In this document: positions 13,549-25,869 of the stretch, in pieces
How positions within the stretch are numbered: position 1 is the first letter of the stretch
Layout of the letters: the number at the start of each line of letters is the position of its first letter
Source: Neurospora intermedia
Taxonomy: Eukaryota; Ascomycota; Sordariomycetes; Sordariales; Sordariaceae
Direction: 5' to 3'
Length of the DNA stretch: 64,000 bases
Assembly: GCA_037102815.1 (NCBI GenBank)
Contig: BTPP01000003.1
Coordinates: 2,170,001 to 2,234,000 of the forward strand
Notes under the pieces: model-generated
Seen by the model: the letters and a program-made list of their open reading frames with translations, nothing else
Told to the model about the DNA's origin: nothing
Databases searched by the model: none
Position numbers and translations under genes: made by a program

Positions 13549-15377
13549 TCCCTCTTTCCTCGTATTGTATTCCCGAATTTTATCGGTTCGCTGCAAAAGG
13601 TAAATAAATTAAATTTTTAGTATTATACCTATATAAAGAAGCGAACGGCCCCTAAATTAATCTTATTTTCTAAATCCTAATTAGAATAGTAGAAATTATA
13701 GTCCCCAACTATAATTAAATTTCCCGCCGGGGGTCCGACCCTAATAAATTCGAAGAGTAACAACCCTTATTAATATTTTAATATTCCTTATATAAGGATA
13801 GGCGAGTAAATAGAATAGACGGTCGTTAAGTCTCTTAAATTTTCAAATATTACTATAGTCCAATTCTTTTTAATTTAGAAATTTGGGTGTTTTAAATTCT
13901 ACTTCTTATTTATATATATTACTACCCTTCCCTTCTCTATACAATCGACACCGAAATATTTCCCGCCTTTAGGATAGTAAATATCCCTATTTAAATTTTT
14001 ACCCGGCTTCTAAATTATTATAATATTATAAGTCTCCTCTTATTCGAATAAAAGTTTCCTTTTCTTATATAACTTCCCTATATCCTAATAGAGTATCTTT
14101 AATTAAATTATTAATTACCCTAAAATAAAGTTTTTTCTAATCCTTCAGCGGAGGATAAGGGTATTACAATTTCCTTAGGGGGGATTATAATTTTATAAAT
14201 ACTATTACTACTATACGACCGACTTCCCCCTATATTCTATAAGTATAAGTAATATATATTTATAGGACTTTACAAGTTTAATAATTTCAATCGGGAGGAT
14301 AGGCCGACAATCTTCTTCGGCCGTCCCCTTTTTACAATTCCTCTAATATATTTCTCTAAAGTAATAGTAATATAGGAGTTAAGGAAAATATTTAATAAAA
14401 CGCCCTCGTTTATAATTTCTATTATTAATTCTAATATTTTTCCAGTTGGGTTCTTACGGGGGGCGAACGTCCGCAGCTTTTCGGCGTATATAATAAACAC
14501 CTTTATAATTGCCTTCCGGAGAATAGGATACTCCTTATAATTATATATATAATAACCTTTCTTCCTATATAATTTATAATAAACGAATAATTTATTATTA
14601 TTAAACGGGCAATTTACTTCGCTAAAATAATCTCCTTCGTATTTAACCTCGCTATAATAAACGTAAATATTTTTTTAATAATAGAACTTCGCCGTATATC
14701 CAATTCCCTAATATTTAAAATATTATTAAACGTTATTTAAAATTTAGAACGGTTTATATAAATATATATTACCGTTCTAAAGGAAGAGGTTATCCTAAAA
14801 GAAGTATACTACCAATATAGTAGCGATTTCTATTAGGAATAAACTTTTATTCTCTCTATCCCTTCTCTTCTATAACCGAACTTTAATAATAAATACCTCT
14901 AGGTTTTTCTCCTTCGCTACGTTTAATATAGCCTCCACTATAGTATAATTATTAATACTATCCTAAAGTACGCCCCGAACTAATATACTTATAATACTTA
15001 TAGTAATAAAAGTATTAGGGCTAAAAACTTCTTTAACCTATATTTAATTACACTAGTACTAATTATATATAGATTCATTGAATATAATTACGTAATTTCC
15101 AATTATTAGTATTCTAGTAGCCGTACGGACTATTAAACTAATATTCTTCTTACTTAAATATATAGTTAGGGTCGTTTTCGTATCTTTATTCGAACGGTTT
15201 ATAATTTCGGTAGTAATCGTCGCTCCTTTAATAATAAATTATCGCTCGAAATTAAAGGGGATAAACTTCTTGATATTAATAAATAATTATTAGAGGGTAG
15301 TACCAATCTTATTCGGACTAACCTTTATTACAATATCGGCCTAATATTTCGGTACCTTTCAAGCGCCTTTTTTAATT

Positions 15378-18300
15378 GAGAATGTCTTTTCGGACCGTCG
15401 AGAATGTCTTTATATACCGTCGCCCCACCCTCCCCGGGCTTCTGGCCAATCAGAAGCGCTGCATTCAACCCGCGGCCCACCCTCCACTTCGCAGTTGTAT
15501 TCTTTCATAGATTTCGCCTACTAAATTTAGGCATTACATTCTTTTATACTATACCAAGCCCAAACTCCAGACCAGATTTACAGCGCACTTTATAATACAC
15601 TTTACAGGGCATTTAGCGGTACAGTCGCACGTCACACTCAATTAAATCGCTCAATTAAACGACTCAATCAGTCGTACTCAATCTATATTAATCTATATAT
15701 CTATAATCTATCTAATTTCTACCGTATAATCGAACACTCTAACTACCAGCGAGTCTCCCTTACTAAGCCAGCGTACCTCCTCCTCTTATTGTACTAACAA
15801 TACTAATAGTATAGCCTCCTCTACCCTATATAGAGCTGCCTCCTCTCCCTCTACCCCTTCCTCGTATAGAGCCTCGCGGACGGCCTCGTCCCCTCTATAA
15901 CAGAATGGGCGGTTGAGAGTCTACTACATCTTCTACTTCTAAATTAATACCTTCCTATATAAACGCATTTCGTTGGATTAACGGTACTACTCGTATCAAT
16001 ACTATAGGGTTACAACTTACTCTAGGTTAGCAATTACAATTAGGTTAGAGGCGAAACCGTCCCCGAGGTTATAATACCGCCGCTTAGAATTAAACTAGCA
16101 CTATAGAGGGAGGAATTTGAATATTAATTAGCATAGTTAATCGGAAGGCGTAAAGATTAGGAGTAAAAGGTATATTATAATAGGGTTTACCCTTAAACTT
16201 AATTACTTTATTAAAGTTCTAATATTTTAAATATTAATCCTTATTATTAAATAATTTATAAAACTACTAATAGGAATAGTAATTATATTTATCGAGTATA
16301 AATAATTAAAATTAGTTAAAAAGGTATTCTAGTATTATATACGAATAGGGTAAACTAAATTATATAATAAATTTACCCGTATACAGTTCTAGTTTATCGG
16401 AGTTTAACTTAACCCCCCTTAGAATAGTACCAAATATAATACAACGTTAACATACTACTTTATTGAAAGTTCTCTAATAGATTATTTTGTAAGTATCTTT
16501 TCCCTATAGCTAATTAAAATATTCGCATTTAGTACGAATAATCTACTTCTCGGTCTCGTATTCGATATTACATTTTATACCGTCGATTAACTTGAAACTC
16601 TATATAACGGCAGCAACGACAATACTACTACCTATATTAAAATAATAATTAGTATATTATAAATTATATAGGTAGTAATATAGTTAATTATAGGGCTTAC
16701 TACTAATAATATAACTTTTTAGGGTACAGTTCGCTAATTCGACTAACAATATAGTATAATAATTAAAATTAAACCTCTTATTAATATAGTAGGTAGCCTA
16801 CTCCTCTTTAATTACTAAATACGTTTCTTTTAAATATATAATAATTACAGTCTATTACGAAAAATAATTATAGAACTTCTCAAATACAGTTTTAAAATCT
16901 TAAATAGTATACATATAATAAATATACTTCTAGAGGGTATACAGTCTAGACTATAAATATTCTACAGTATCGGATATTGATTCCAATTGATCCTTACTAT
17001 TTACTAGACGGTTAAGGCTACTAACCACCTCCTAATCCTTATTATTAAACTCTTCCAAATTCGCAATAGTACTGGGATGCACTAGCGTAGGCTAGGCTAA
17101 TATTAGTACCGATATTTCTTAGTATATTTGTACTTATATAGTAGCGGTATAAATATTAATAATTTAAGCAGCGACCTTCTTATCCCACTTACGCTTAATA
17201 TTTAATACTATATTTTTATTAATATAAAAAATATAGAGCTAGGACTACACCTAGGAATAGACTCGCTTAACGGCTGATTTTATTACTGCATCGTAATTTA
17301 TAATAGTAATTTATAGTCTACTAACGGTAATAGCTTTATAACGAACGTTAATTTAATTTATAAACTAATTGAATCCCTCCTACCGCTCATTATTAACCAG
17401 TCCAAAACTATAACTAAAAGTATAACCGACCCTTACTATACCAATAGTTTAGAAAAAGGCTAGGCCTTTATTATTAATTTTATACGTATTATCGTATATC
17501 TAAACCTAAGGATTTTCCTTCTATATCTACTCTCCCTATAAATTACTCTAAAAGAGGGCAATCAGTTTAATCTTAGCAGTATTTTACTAATTAACTTAGA
17601 AGTAGACCCCCTTCTCTATAAAAAGCTTTATAGTAAGCTAGAACGGGTTATACCTAATTTATACCTCCTTTTTAAATTTATAATAAAGGTTAATAAATTA
17701 CCGTTAATTAAATTACCCGTAAATTTCTAGATATTTCTTCTCTAACTCGCTAGTAATCTCGCGATTGGATATACCTAATCGGTTAATATATATAGCGATA
17801 AATACTTTATACTCAATTTTAAATACCGAATAAATTAATAGCTTTTTATTAGGCGGATAGTTATAAAATTTATTACTATATTAAAATTCGAAAGTCTATT
17901 ATCGGTTATTATACTTTAATACTTTAATATACCTCCGCTAAGAGTATCCCTATTTAGCAATTAAAATTAACCGAAAGTAATTTTCCAATTTGTAACGAGA
18001 GGGACCGGTAGTATAAATAAATTTAAATTTCGTATAACTATTATACTCCTTCTAGAGGTTAGTGGAGCGACCCTTTACAATACTATAATTAAATTCTTTT
18101 TACTACTTTTAAATAGCGTTTATTAATTTATCAAAGGTATCGTACTAGGTATTAAAGACGGGGTAGTCGCTATATTCGTAAGGGAGGGAGATAGGGCTAT
18201 AATCGTTATCGTTATTATTATTGCTATTGATATCGATGGGTTCTAGTTAGGTAGAGGTGGGCTCGGCTAGGGTAATACTTATTAGGGGTCTTAAATTAGG

Positions 18301-18817
18301 GTTAATAAAAATAAGGTCGATTATTTAACTAGGGTAATTACCCGCGCTACGGTCGTACGCGCCTATCGGCTAGGGAGTCGCTGCATCGGTTATTTACATT
18401 ATAGTTAGTTAGGGAAATATACTAAAAAGTAATAGATTAATTTGTACCGTCGACTAAATAATAACGCTTTATTAACTTAGCAATAACTAGCAATGCACAA
18501 CATAGTAGATTAATTAAGGGTAATAAGGGTAATAATATATGTAGTTTAGTAGAGGAAGTAATACAATGAGGCATATACTAGAATAATTACTAAATTAGAC
18601 TAGTTAGCTAGTATAGTACGGGGGTAGCTAATACAACCCTAGATAGGTATAATAGCTTGAAATTTAGGAACTTAGCAGGCGCGGTACAAATAGAGTAGAG
18701 TTAAAAGCGGGAGCTAGTAGGAGGGAGAGGATGCAACGCTTCTAATTAACTAGAAGCCCGGGGAGGGTAGGGCGACAGTATATAAAAACATTCTCGACGG
18801 TCCGAAAAGACATTCTC
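15378..18817 (-). mobile_element. Mutator-like (MULE) transposon, 3.44 kb, FAR1-MULE type, inserted in Lb ORF1
   Basis: The ends are imperfect inverted repeats of about 90 bp. Both start GAGAATGTCTTTTCGGACCG and contain a second GAGAATGT copy 23 bp inside. The flanking 8-bp duplication TTTTAATT lies at 15,370-15,377 and 18,818-18,825. The La copy shows the empty site (CTTAATTTCC at about 10,044). The 8-bp TSD alone would suggest hAT, but the internal protein is a FAR1 plus MULE transposase, so I class it as Mutator-like. The terminal regions are less AT-shifted than the coding interior. Confidence 0.9.
15708..18399 (-). pseudogene. FAR1-domain MULE transposase pseudogene
   Basis: DDE transposases of this type cut and paste the element after binding its TIRs. 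The frame starts with ATG at 18,399. The N-terminal third carries a FAR1-like zinc-binding module; its HNH signature reads NKFYNYPPNK (expected NxFxNHPPNK). The MULE core then follows: YDNTYKINNKGLAF (first catalytic Asp kept), SFGLVNNERQEGFN, TIINYDAVIKSAVKR (second catalytic position, expected TD, now N) and YIFYINKNIVLNIKRKW (expected CxxH). Near the C-terminus is an AT-hook-like RGRGRPRE. The span is not an exact multiple of three, so there is at least one small indel or start/stop misjudgement. Stops are TAA/TAG. About 890 residues, normal for the family. Confidence 0.8.
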
Positions 18818-19322
18818 TTTTAATTTCCTTCAAAATATCCTTCTTCAAATCGTCGAAATCCTTCTTAATAATAAATTAATCGGTTCTAACCTTACTAACT
18901 TCGGGTCGTATAGATCTATTTTTTCCGATACGTACTTTCGCGAATTCGAAAAGTAATTCTCGAACCCAACGACAGTCCTCGGTCGAAACAGTATTATAGT
19001 CCGTAGACTTATTCACTTTAATAATAAACTTCTTCAATATTTTATTATCTTCCTCTATTTTATCCGAAGTCTTTACAGTAAATATAATTTTAAGATTATT
19101 ATATACTAAAATCTCCGCGAACGGATTATAAATACTGTTTTCGAGTCTACGAGTACCGCTATCGATGGCCATCGGCAACAACGACACAACACCATCGCTG
19201 CGCTCATCGTAAGACATCGTAAGGGACGTAAACGACCCTCCTAAATCGATTGCCGTTGTCAATTTTCGTTTTGGAGTACTCCTCGACCAGAAATCGGCGT
19301 TTCCGGTTTCAAAGCAGTTTTT

Positions 19323-20540
19323 AACCTTATAGAAAGCGTTAATATAATTTATAATATAGGGAATAAGACTATTAATTATAGTATAAAGTTTAAAAAGTAC
19401 GAATTAGTAATACGCTTTAATTAGGACGAGTAGATTCTTTAAGAATAGGCAAACCAATTTGTACCCATTAATATTAATTACTTTAATAGTAATAAGTTAG
19501 GCGATCCCAGCCCGGCAATTAATTTATAGCCTACTTTTATAGGTCGTGCACTACGAAGTCGAAAAATATTCCCAAAATACACAATAAAGCTAGATATTAA
19601 GTACTAGAAAAAGAGCTTTATAATTTGCTGTATTCTAGATAGTATTACCGATAACGAGCCGGATTCCTACCGAATAGATAGTAGGAATATAAAAATATAC
19701 CCTCTGATATATACGTTATTTCCTTATACCGAATTCGAAATTAAAACGTTCGGAAGGTAATATTTCGAAGAAGAATAGGATAAAGTATATATATATAATA
19801 CAGCAATAATATTCTAAATTGCCCGGTTCTAACTTTTATTAAGGGATTTAGCATTTACCGGAATATTTACTGGTCTATAATAAAGGTTTACTAATTACCC
19901 GCTGGCCTGTTTTTTAATACCCGTACTAAAGATACCAATATTTTCCTTATAATATTAGGACTATACGCCTCTAATTTCGACGATATTATTAAGGCTATTA
20001 GTTGTTGAAATACCCCTAAATTGTAGTATTGTAATAGAAGTGTAGGGAAGACCAACCTTGGTATCAATATTTATATTATATTATACGGGCGATATACTAC
20101 AATAGAATCAAAATACCGGTATTATTAGTATACGTAGCTATAAATTTTATCGATTCTGCTTTATCGGGCCCGAATACGTTATTGATAAGAAAGACGTTCT
20201 TATAGACAGCCGGGAGATTAATTAACATTATTACTAAGATATATAAATATGGTACGAGGTAGATATTAATATTTAGCGAATAGGTAATAAAATAGTATAC
20301 CGTATACAATAGGGAATTGATAAATTCCGGCTAATATTATTCGATTTAATACTGATACTTGACATTATTATAATACGCCCGCCTGATCCGACTCATTTAG
20401 AGTATAAAGGTATATGAAACCAGGGGTATATTAATAATATTTTGAATATATATCAACTTTTTATGAGTATTACAATAACTACCTACGAGATGCTATTGGA
20501 TGTTTTTTTCAATCCTAAAGTAAAAAATTGAATATAGTTG
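19323..20540 (+). other. Decayed, unassigned coding-like stretch between Lb and the first gypsy element
   Basis: No copy of this segment was seen elsewhere in the window. On the plus strand a frame around 20,050-20,510 reads through with few stops, all TAA/TAG: GPEYVIDKKDVLIDSREINQ, then QDIQIWYEVDINI, then RPPDPTHLEYKGI. This is coding-like but I do not recognise the family. At 19,350-19,372 a short ATAATATAGGGAATAAGAC resembles the 3' terminus of the LINE family and could be a very short 5'-truncated insertion. The open minus-strand frame at 20,097-20,309 is probably only the complement of the plus-strand frame. Confidence 0.3.
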
Positions 20541-20545
20541 GGTAT

Positions 20546-20760
20546 TGTCACGGCGAACAGAGGGAAGGAATGCGACAAAGCGACAATGACCCTACTATTG
20601 AATGAAGATCGAAAGATGAAGAAGAAAGGAAAAACTAAGATACAGGAATGGATCTGGCTTGTCAAGAAATAGGTCCTGTGCATTGCCGAGAACCGGGTGG
20701 GGCTCGCAGGTCCAGGCGTCAGTGAATGCCAATAACCAGCGGCTGAGCCGCGCCGTCACA
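20546..20760 (-). repeat. 3' LTR of Gypsy-1 (left in the window)
   Basis: 215-bp repeat bounded by TSD GGTAT on its outer side and the polypurine tract on its inner side. It keeps GC-normal sequence (for example CCGGGTGGGGCTCGCAGGTC) unlike the interior of the element. A 66-residue frame at 20,483-20,683 overlaps it and is not considered coding. Confidence 0.93.
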
Positions 20761-20944
20761 TCACCCCCCCCTCAAAAAAGACTCGCCTCGAATCTTCTAC
20801 CGTTGCGAACAAGAAAAAATCTAGTACGCGTACCCTAATTTGAACCGACGACCTCCCCGGTAGAGGGTATATACCTTCGTAGTAGCTAGTATAGTACTTT
20901 TAGGGTACCAACCTATTATATACTATACTAACGTCCTAATTGTT

Positions 20945-23900
20945 AATTAATTATTATTGGAGCGCCCGATCGATCTATTTATTATAATACTCCTCCAATC
21001 TCCCTTTATTTTCGTTTCGATTGTAGCGACCGCCTCCTTTCTCCCTTCTACACTAGTTTGTCGTTATTTTCGTATTCTTCTAAGAATCTATCCTCCGCTA
21101 TAGTATCCAGCTATATTTGTAACTTTAATAGCGGACCCGGCGCTGTTGGATTTTGGTCGTAGTATACCTTTACAATTATAGCTGCGTTCTTAAAATTCCC
21201 TACTGGCTACCACTTTGGGTTTGGATCCTAACTTCGCTATTGAGCTTGGTATTCCAACTCCCCCTAGTGTAACCTTGCGGCTATAATATAAGAGTTAACC
21301 TCCCCGCACGCACCAAAAACCTTGAGGTACGCACTTTTTGGGATCTGGCAGCTGGTATGTAAAATGTGTTATTTTGGCCGTAAATTTCGCGATCTGTAAT
21401 GTCTCGAGGTAGGTCAACCCAGGTTATGCACTAGACATCTTGGTCTTCAATAGGTAAGTATATCTAATAGGGCTAATTTACTCGGTAGTGCAACTAGGTA
21501 GTGCAATTAAGTGGTGCAATTGGCCGACGTATTGGAAGAGCGCGAAAGAAACGACTAACTTGGGGGTATGTTGACGCGTATTAGAAATACGAAATCTGGC
21601 GGGAAAAAACGGAAATTTCGATATCAGGTGTCACCAACTGAACCGCCCCAGTTTTTTGGTGGAGGTGCGTACCTCAAGGTTTTTGGTGCGTGCGGGAAGG
21701 TTAACTTATAATATAATCGACTTCCTATTCTTCCTCGGTATCGTTAACGATCTCTCCCTCCGGCTGTGGTACCTCCTATCCCGGAAGCGGGTTATTAGGG
21801 TATCTATATAGGCGATCCGGAGAAAATTAGTTCGTTAATCTCTAGCTAAACGGTAAGTTGAGGCGGTAAGTATAACCGACTTTCTCAATAATTTTAAACG
21901 CCTACTGGATCTTTGGAAAATCCAACTTATTACTAGGCCGGCCTTCTATTAACCAATTCTTTTTAATAATAAAGATACGGTCTCCTATATTAAAATATAG
22001 GTCCCTCCTATACTTATTCGCCTATATTGCCTATCTCTATTATATTTAAATAATTATATTACGAATTTTATTAATATAACTTTAAATCTAGGTAGCGGTA
22101 TTTCGGGCGTCCTACTATAAGAGTCTTTCAATTGTAGGTAGATCTTTAAGCGGGGTTTACGTTTTCTAGTCGGTAAAAGATGGTATTAGGAAATTAAATA
22201 TAATTTTATAGGGTTAGAGTCTAATACTTTTATAATATAGCCCGTTCTATACGAAATCTATAGCCGGAATTAATTTAGACTAATCGTCCTAAATATAATT
22301 AATAAACGGTTATAATTATTAATTTAAATACTTATATAAATTTTCGATTTACTTAGTTATTTAGGAGTACTTTAGTAATATAAAATTTTATTTAACGTTT
22401 ATAATATTAGATATTTTTTAGTTAAAGGATAATTTAAATTATAGCCCTAATCGTTTATTATTTCCTAAGGAGGTTCGAAGATTTAAAATAGGCCTTAGTA
22501 GTAAAGATAGTAAACTTCCTTTTTTATAATATTCTTCTTATATAGAATAAGCTAGTTGGCCTTTAATAGCGGGTCAATAATATTAAAAATATTATTAAAC
22601 CCGTACCTATTTATAAGTATCTTTTTAAAGTTAATAACTACCCTACGCTATAGTTTCTTCTATACGTCCGTAGGTTATATTTTGCCTAGTATTGTATTTC
22701 GTACGTACTTAGAAGTATAGTATATTATACAATTCGCTATATATTAGTCTATATTATTAGATAATTTAGGCTACTAGTATTTAACGGTAATAAACTTTTT
22801 AATTTTATTCCTTCCTAGATGAGTGGTAGTAATTCCGTTATAATATTTCCGTATAGTTTGAGTATGAAGATTCCCCCTTTCTAGAATTATAAGTCGGCCT
22901 TAATATAGTAAAATCTATTCCTATAGTATTACAAACCTAGAATCCTATTCCTTTACCTTCTAGTAGTATCCTTCTAATTTAGGATATTCTTTATTTACCT
23001 ATAATAGGTTAATTACTAGTTTATACCCCGTACTTATAAGGCGATTATTTTCTAATAGATTTAAAGTATAGACTTTTAGGACTATAGAAGGTAGTAGCGA
23101 CGATTGTTCGTCCTCCCCCCCCCTCCAACGCTTCTAAAAGCTTAAATAACCTTATATATTATTGTATATCCTTTTTATCCTTCTAAATCTTAAGGTCTTC
23201 TACTTTTTATAATAGAACGTCGGTAGCGGCGTTATCCTTCCTAAGACGGTATGTAATATAAAAGTTATATTAGAATAACGTCTCCGCCTGGGCCGCCTAT
23301 TTAGAATTTAGTAACCTCTTTATACTAAAATATTTAAATACTTTGTAATCTATAAAAATTATAAATAGGCCTTATTGTAAACCGACTAATTCTAACCGCC
23401 AATATAGGAGTCCTTTTATTACTACTAATATCTCTTTATTATAGATAGGATAATTATATTCGACTCCCTATATTATTTCTAAATAGAAAGTAATAGGGTG
23501 CTATCTATCTTTATATTCTTAAGATAGGACGCCGGCTAATATACTATTGAACGCGTCGGTTTCTATCCTTATAGTCCTTCTATATTCGAAATATATTAAT
23601 ATTAGAGCTTTAAATAACTTTTTTTTTAATTTATTAAATGTAATTTAATAATCGGAGGACTAATAGAAAGCTTCGCCTTTCTTAATTAACTTTATTAGTA
23701 GTTTAGCGATCCGTCCGTATTCCCGTTTAAATTTTCGGTAGAAATTGCAAAATCCTAAGAAGGATTATACCCCTTTAATTATAGGTAGCTACTACTATTC
23801 CTTAATTATTACTACTTTAATAGGGTCAACTAATATTCTATTAATTCTAATAATAAATTTTAAGAATTTAGTTTCCTATATATAAAACTCATACTTATTT

Positions 23901-25860
23901 AAGTCTGCCTAAAGGCCGGCCTACTACAAATAATATAGTACTTTCAGTACGTAATTCTTATATTTTTCCAATATATTTGAGAAGATAAGGATATTGTCGA
24001 TATAAGTACTATAGAAATTGTTTAAATATCCTATTAGAATATCGTTAATATATTGTTGGAAGGTAGACAGCCCGTTAGTAAGACCGAATAGTAAAACCTT
24101 ATATTTATATATACTATATTGGGTTTTAAAAATAGTAAATTCTTTATTATTTAGGTATATCCTAATTTAGTAGAAAATTTATCGGATATTAATCTTAATA
24201 AAGAACTTAGTTTAAAAAATCTGTACTAGGGTTTCTTCAATTAAAGGAAGGGGGTAATAATCTTTTCAGGTTATAGCGTTAAACTTCCGGTAGTTTATAT
24301 AGAATTATAATTTTCTATTTAGTTTTAAAACAAATAGAATTAGGGCTGCCTAGGGGGTAGTACTATTTTCTATAAAGCCTTTATTAAAGTTCTTAACGAT
24401 ATATAGTCGATAAACTTCTAATTCGTCTATATTTATTTTATAGAATAGACTATATCCCAAATTATCCGGACGGTTACCTTTATATAATTTAATATAGTAG
24501 TTACTATTACCTAGCTTAAATAAGGTATCGGATTACTTTTTACTAAATATATTTAAATACTAATAATAATATATTAGGACCTTTTATTTTACCCTATTAA
24601 GGAGTTCGCCTTCCTCCCGGTCGGGCTGTTCCTTAATTCATCGCTCTTTAATAAAATAGTTGATTTCGTAAAAGTTAGTAATACCTAAATAGTCTTTCTT
24701 TACTATAGATATTAGACCTACCGATCTAATAATAGCTATATCCAATATTCGCTCTTTATATTAAAATATATTCCGTCTCTCTCGGAAGTATTTTTAATCG
24801 TCTTTTTGAAATCTATTATTATATCTTCTATCTTAATACTCTAACTCCTCCTAATAATAGCGTAAATCCTCCTTCAAATCTTTTTAACGCTTATACTATA
24901 TTTCCTTATCCGCTTTTTTATTGTTCTTCGGGGCCTCTATATACTCTAATAAGTCTTACTCTATCTAGGTTATTTCTTTTGAAATTAGGTCTTAAAGCCG
25001 AATTGAATTAGTATATTATAGGATTTGAAGGGGTCGGGGGAATAGGGGTAAAGGCGATAGTTTCGGCTAGGGGGTAGTTATAGATATTATTTCCAATTGC
25101 TAAATCCTCTTTTTAATAGCCGCCCTATTTTAGCGTTTCTTATCCTCTTTTTCCATTTTAACTTCTCTTCTTTCTATATTAACTTAATAAGAAGGATTTA
25201 ATATATTATCCCTTTCCTCGATATAAATATTTTGTATCCACTCGGGATTTTTAAATTAAAATTCGTCAAATAATAAACGGCGGCAATAATAGTCAATACC
25301 TACATTATAGTATTCAAACTACAACCGGCTAACAATTATATTATAATATATATTAGCGATAATTAGCTATTTATTATATATTATTCGGTATTAAAATATT
25401 ATATTTACTTTAAACGTTCGGGTAATCTTCTTAAAATCGTCTCTAATAAATAGTCTACCTACGTAGGTAGGCCGGAATTGGTTATTTACTTCGGGGTCCA
25501 AATATTAAATAATTTTAACTACTATCTTTTTACTAATTAAAATATATACGGCGGCTCCTAAGTCTATAATAGCTTCATTAATAGTTAAGGATATTCTATT
25601 ACTACCTACTTTAGCTATTAAGGTAAAAGGTTTACCTCCTAAATAATTCTTTAAGAAATCTAGCTTTGTACTATTTAGTAACTTTCCTTACCGAAACTAT
25701 ATAAACTACTCCCCTAAATAGGAGTCTAGTACGTTCAAGGTACTTAATTTTTTAAATTATTATCTACGGCACTCTCCGTCTCTTTATTAGAATTATTATC
25801 CTTAATACTATATTTAATATATACTACTTACAACCGAGCGTAATAATTAGTATTAGTAGC
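20945..25860 (-). pseudogene. Gypsy-1 pol pseudogene: protease, RT, RNase H, integrase, chromodomain
   Basis: The RT is clear near 24,000-24,110: VLLFGLTNGLSTFQQYIND then YSTYIDNILIFS, the YIDDILIFS box with one Asp turned to Asn. RNase H and integrase should follow to the left (about 23,600-21,850). At the C-terminal end a chromodomain is split by a MULE-derived insertion. The upstream half EIVNDTEEExEVDYI lies at 21,717-21,790. The downstream half IAARLHxGELEYQAQ and DPNPKWYPVGNFKNAA lies at 21,160-21,281. Chromodomains on integrase direct chromoviruses to particular chromatin, often heterochromatin. All frames are broken by TAA/TAG. Confidence 0.85.
21292..21706. mobile_element. MULE-derived non-autonomous element (415 bp) in the Gypsy-1 chromodomain
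   Basis: The left end GAGTTAACCTCCCCGCACGC and the right end (rc AGTTAACCTTCCCGCACGC) form TIRs of about 40 bp reaching GGTACGCAC. A 10-bp duplication TATAATATAA lies at 21,282-21,291 and 21,707-21,716. The subterminal sequence (ATCTGGCAGCTGGTATGTAA, and TCAGGTGTCACCAACTG at the other end) matches the ends of the autonomous-type MULE at 44,918-48,046 and the 600-bp element at 48,162, so all belong to one family. There is no coding capacity. Confidence 0.92.
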
Positions 25861-25869
25861 AGCGCCTAT

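Larger units (their letters stand above)
13549..19262 (-). pseudogene. Lb ORF1 and endonuclease part of ORF2, interrupted by a MULE
   Basis: The first segment (18,826-19,262) is the best-preserved ORF1 start in the window. It has about 128 open residues beginning LTTAIDLGGSFTSLTMSYD and containing DERSDGVVSLLPMAIDSGTR. The IDLGGSFTS opening recalls the phosphate loop of actin/Hsp70-type ATPases, but the zinc knuckles downstream and the fusion to an RT element make it a LINE ORF1. The frame resumes at 15,369 after the MULE. Decayed zinc knuckles lie near 14,660-14,740 and an endonuclease motif VGDYNFYYSN lies at about 13,690-13,725 (expected GDFNxHHS). A 76-residue open frame at 14,270-14,500 is part of this region. 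Confidence 0.7.
10550..19322 (-). mobile_element. LINE copy Lb, 3'-truncated, split by a Mutator-like element
   Basis: Same family and orientation as La. The 5' end is at 19,322 (AAAAACTGCTTTGAAACCGG on the minus strand). Homology to La runs through ORF1, the endonuclease and the RT, and ends near 10,550 where the 5' end of La begins, so roughly the last 1.1-1.5 kb of the element is missing. Without the 3.45-kb MULE insertion the remnant is about 5.3 kb. Lb is at least as decayed as La: the RT motif C is FINN rather than FADD (about 12,057-12,075). Confidence 0.85.

Noticed and set aside
15378-18817. First taken as a hAT transposon because of the 8-bp TSD
   Set aside because: The internal protein has FAR1 and MULE transposase motifs (YDNTYK, LVNNERQEGF, INKNxxLNIKRKW), so Mutator-like is better supported.
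13549-19262. ORF starting IDLGGSFTS considered as an Hsp70/actin-type ATPase gene
   Set aside because: Only the first few residues fit; the frame continues into CCHC zinc knuckles and LINE ORF2, and three copies are collinear with a retrotransposon.
20823-20935. B-box-like GGTTCAAATTAGG (rc) downstream of Gypsy-1 pol, possible tRNA gene
   Set aside because: I could not pair an acceptor stem or a proper anticodon loop, and the location inside an LTR element argues against a functional tRNA.
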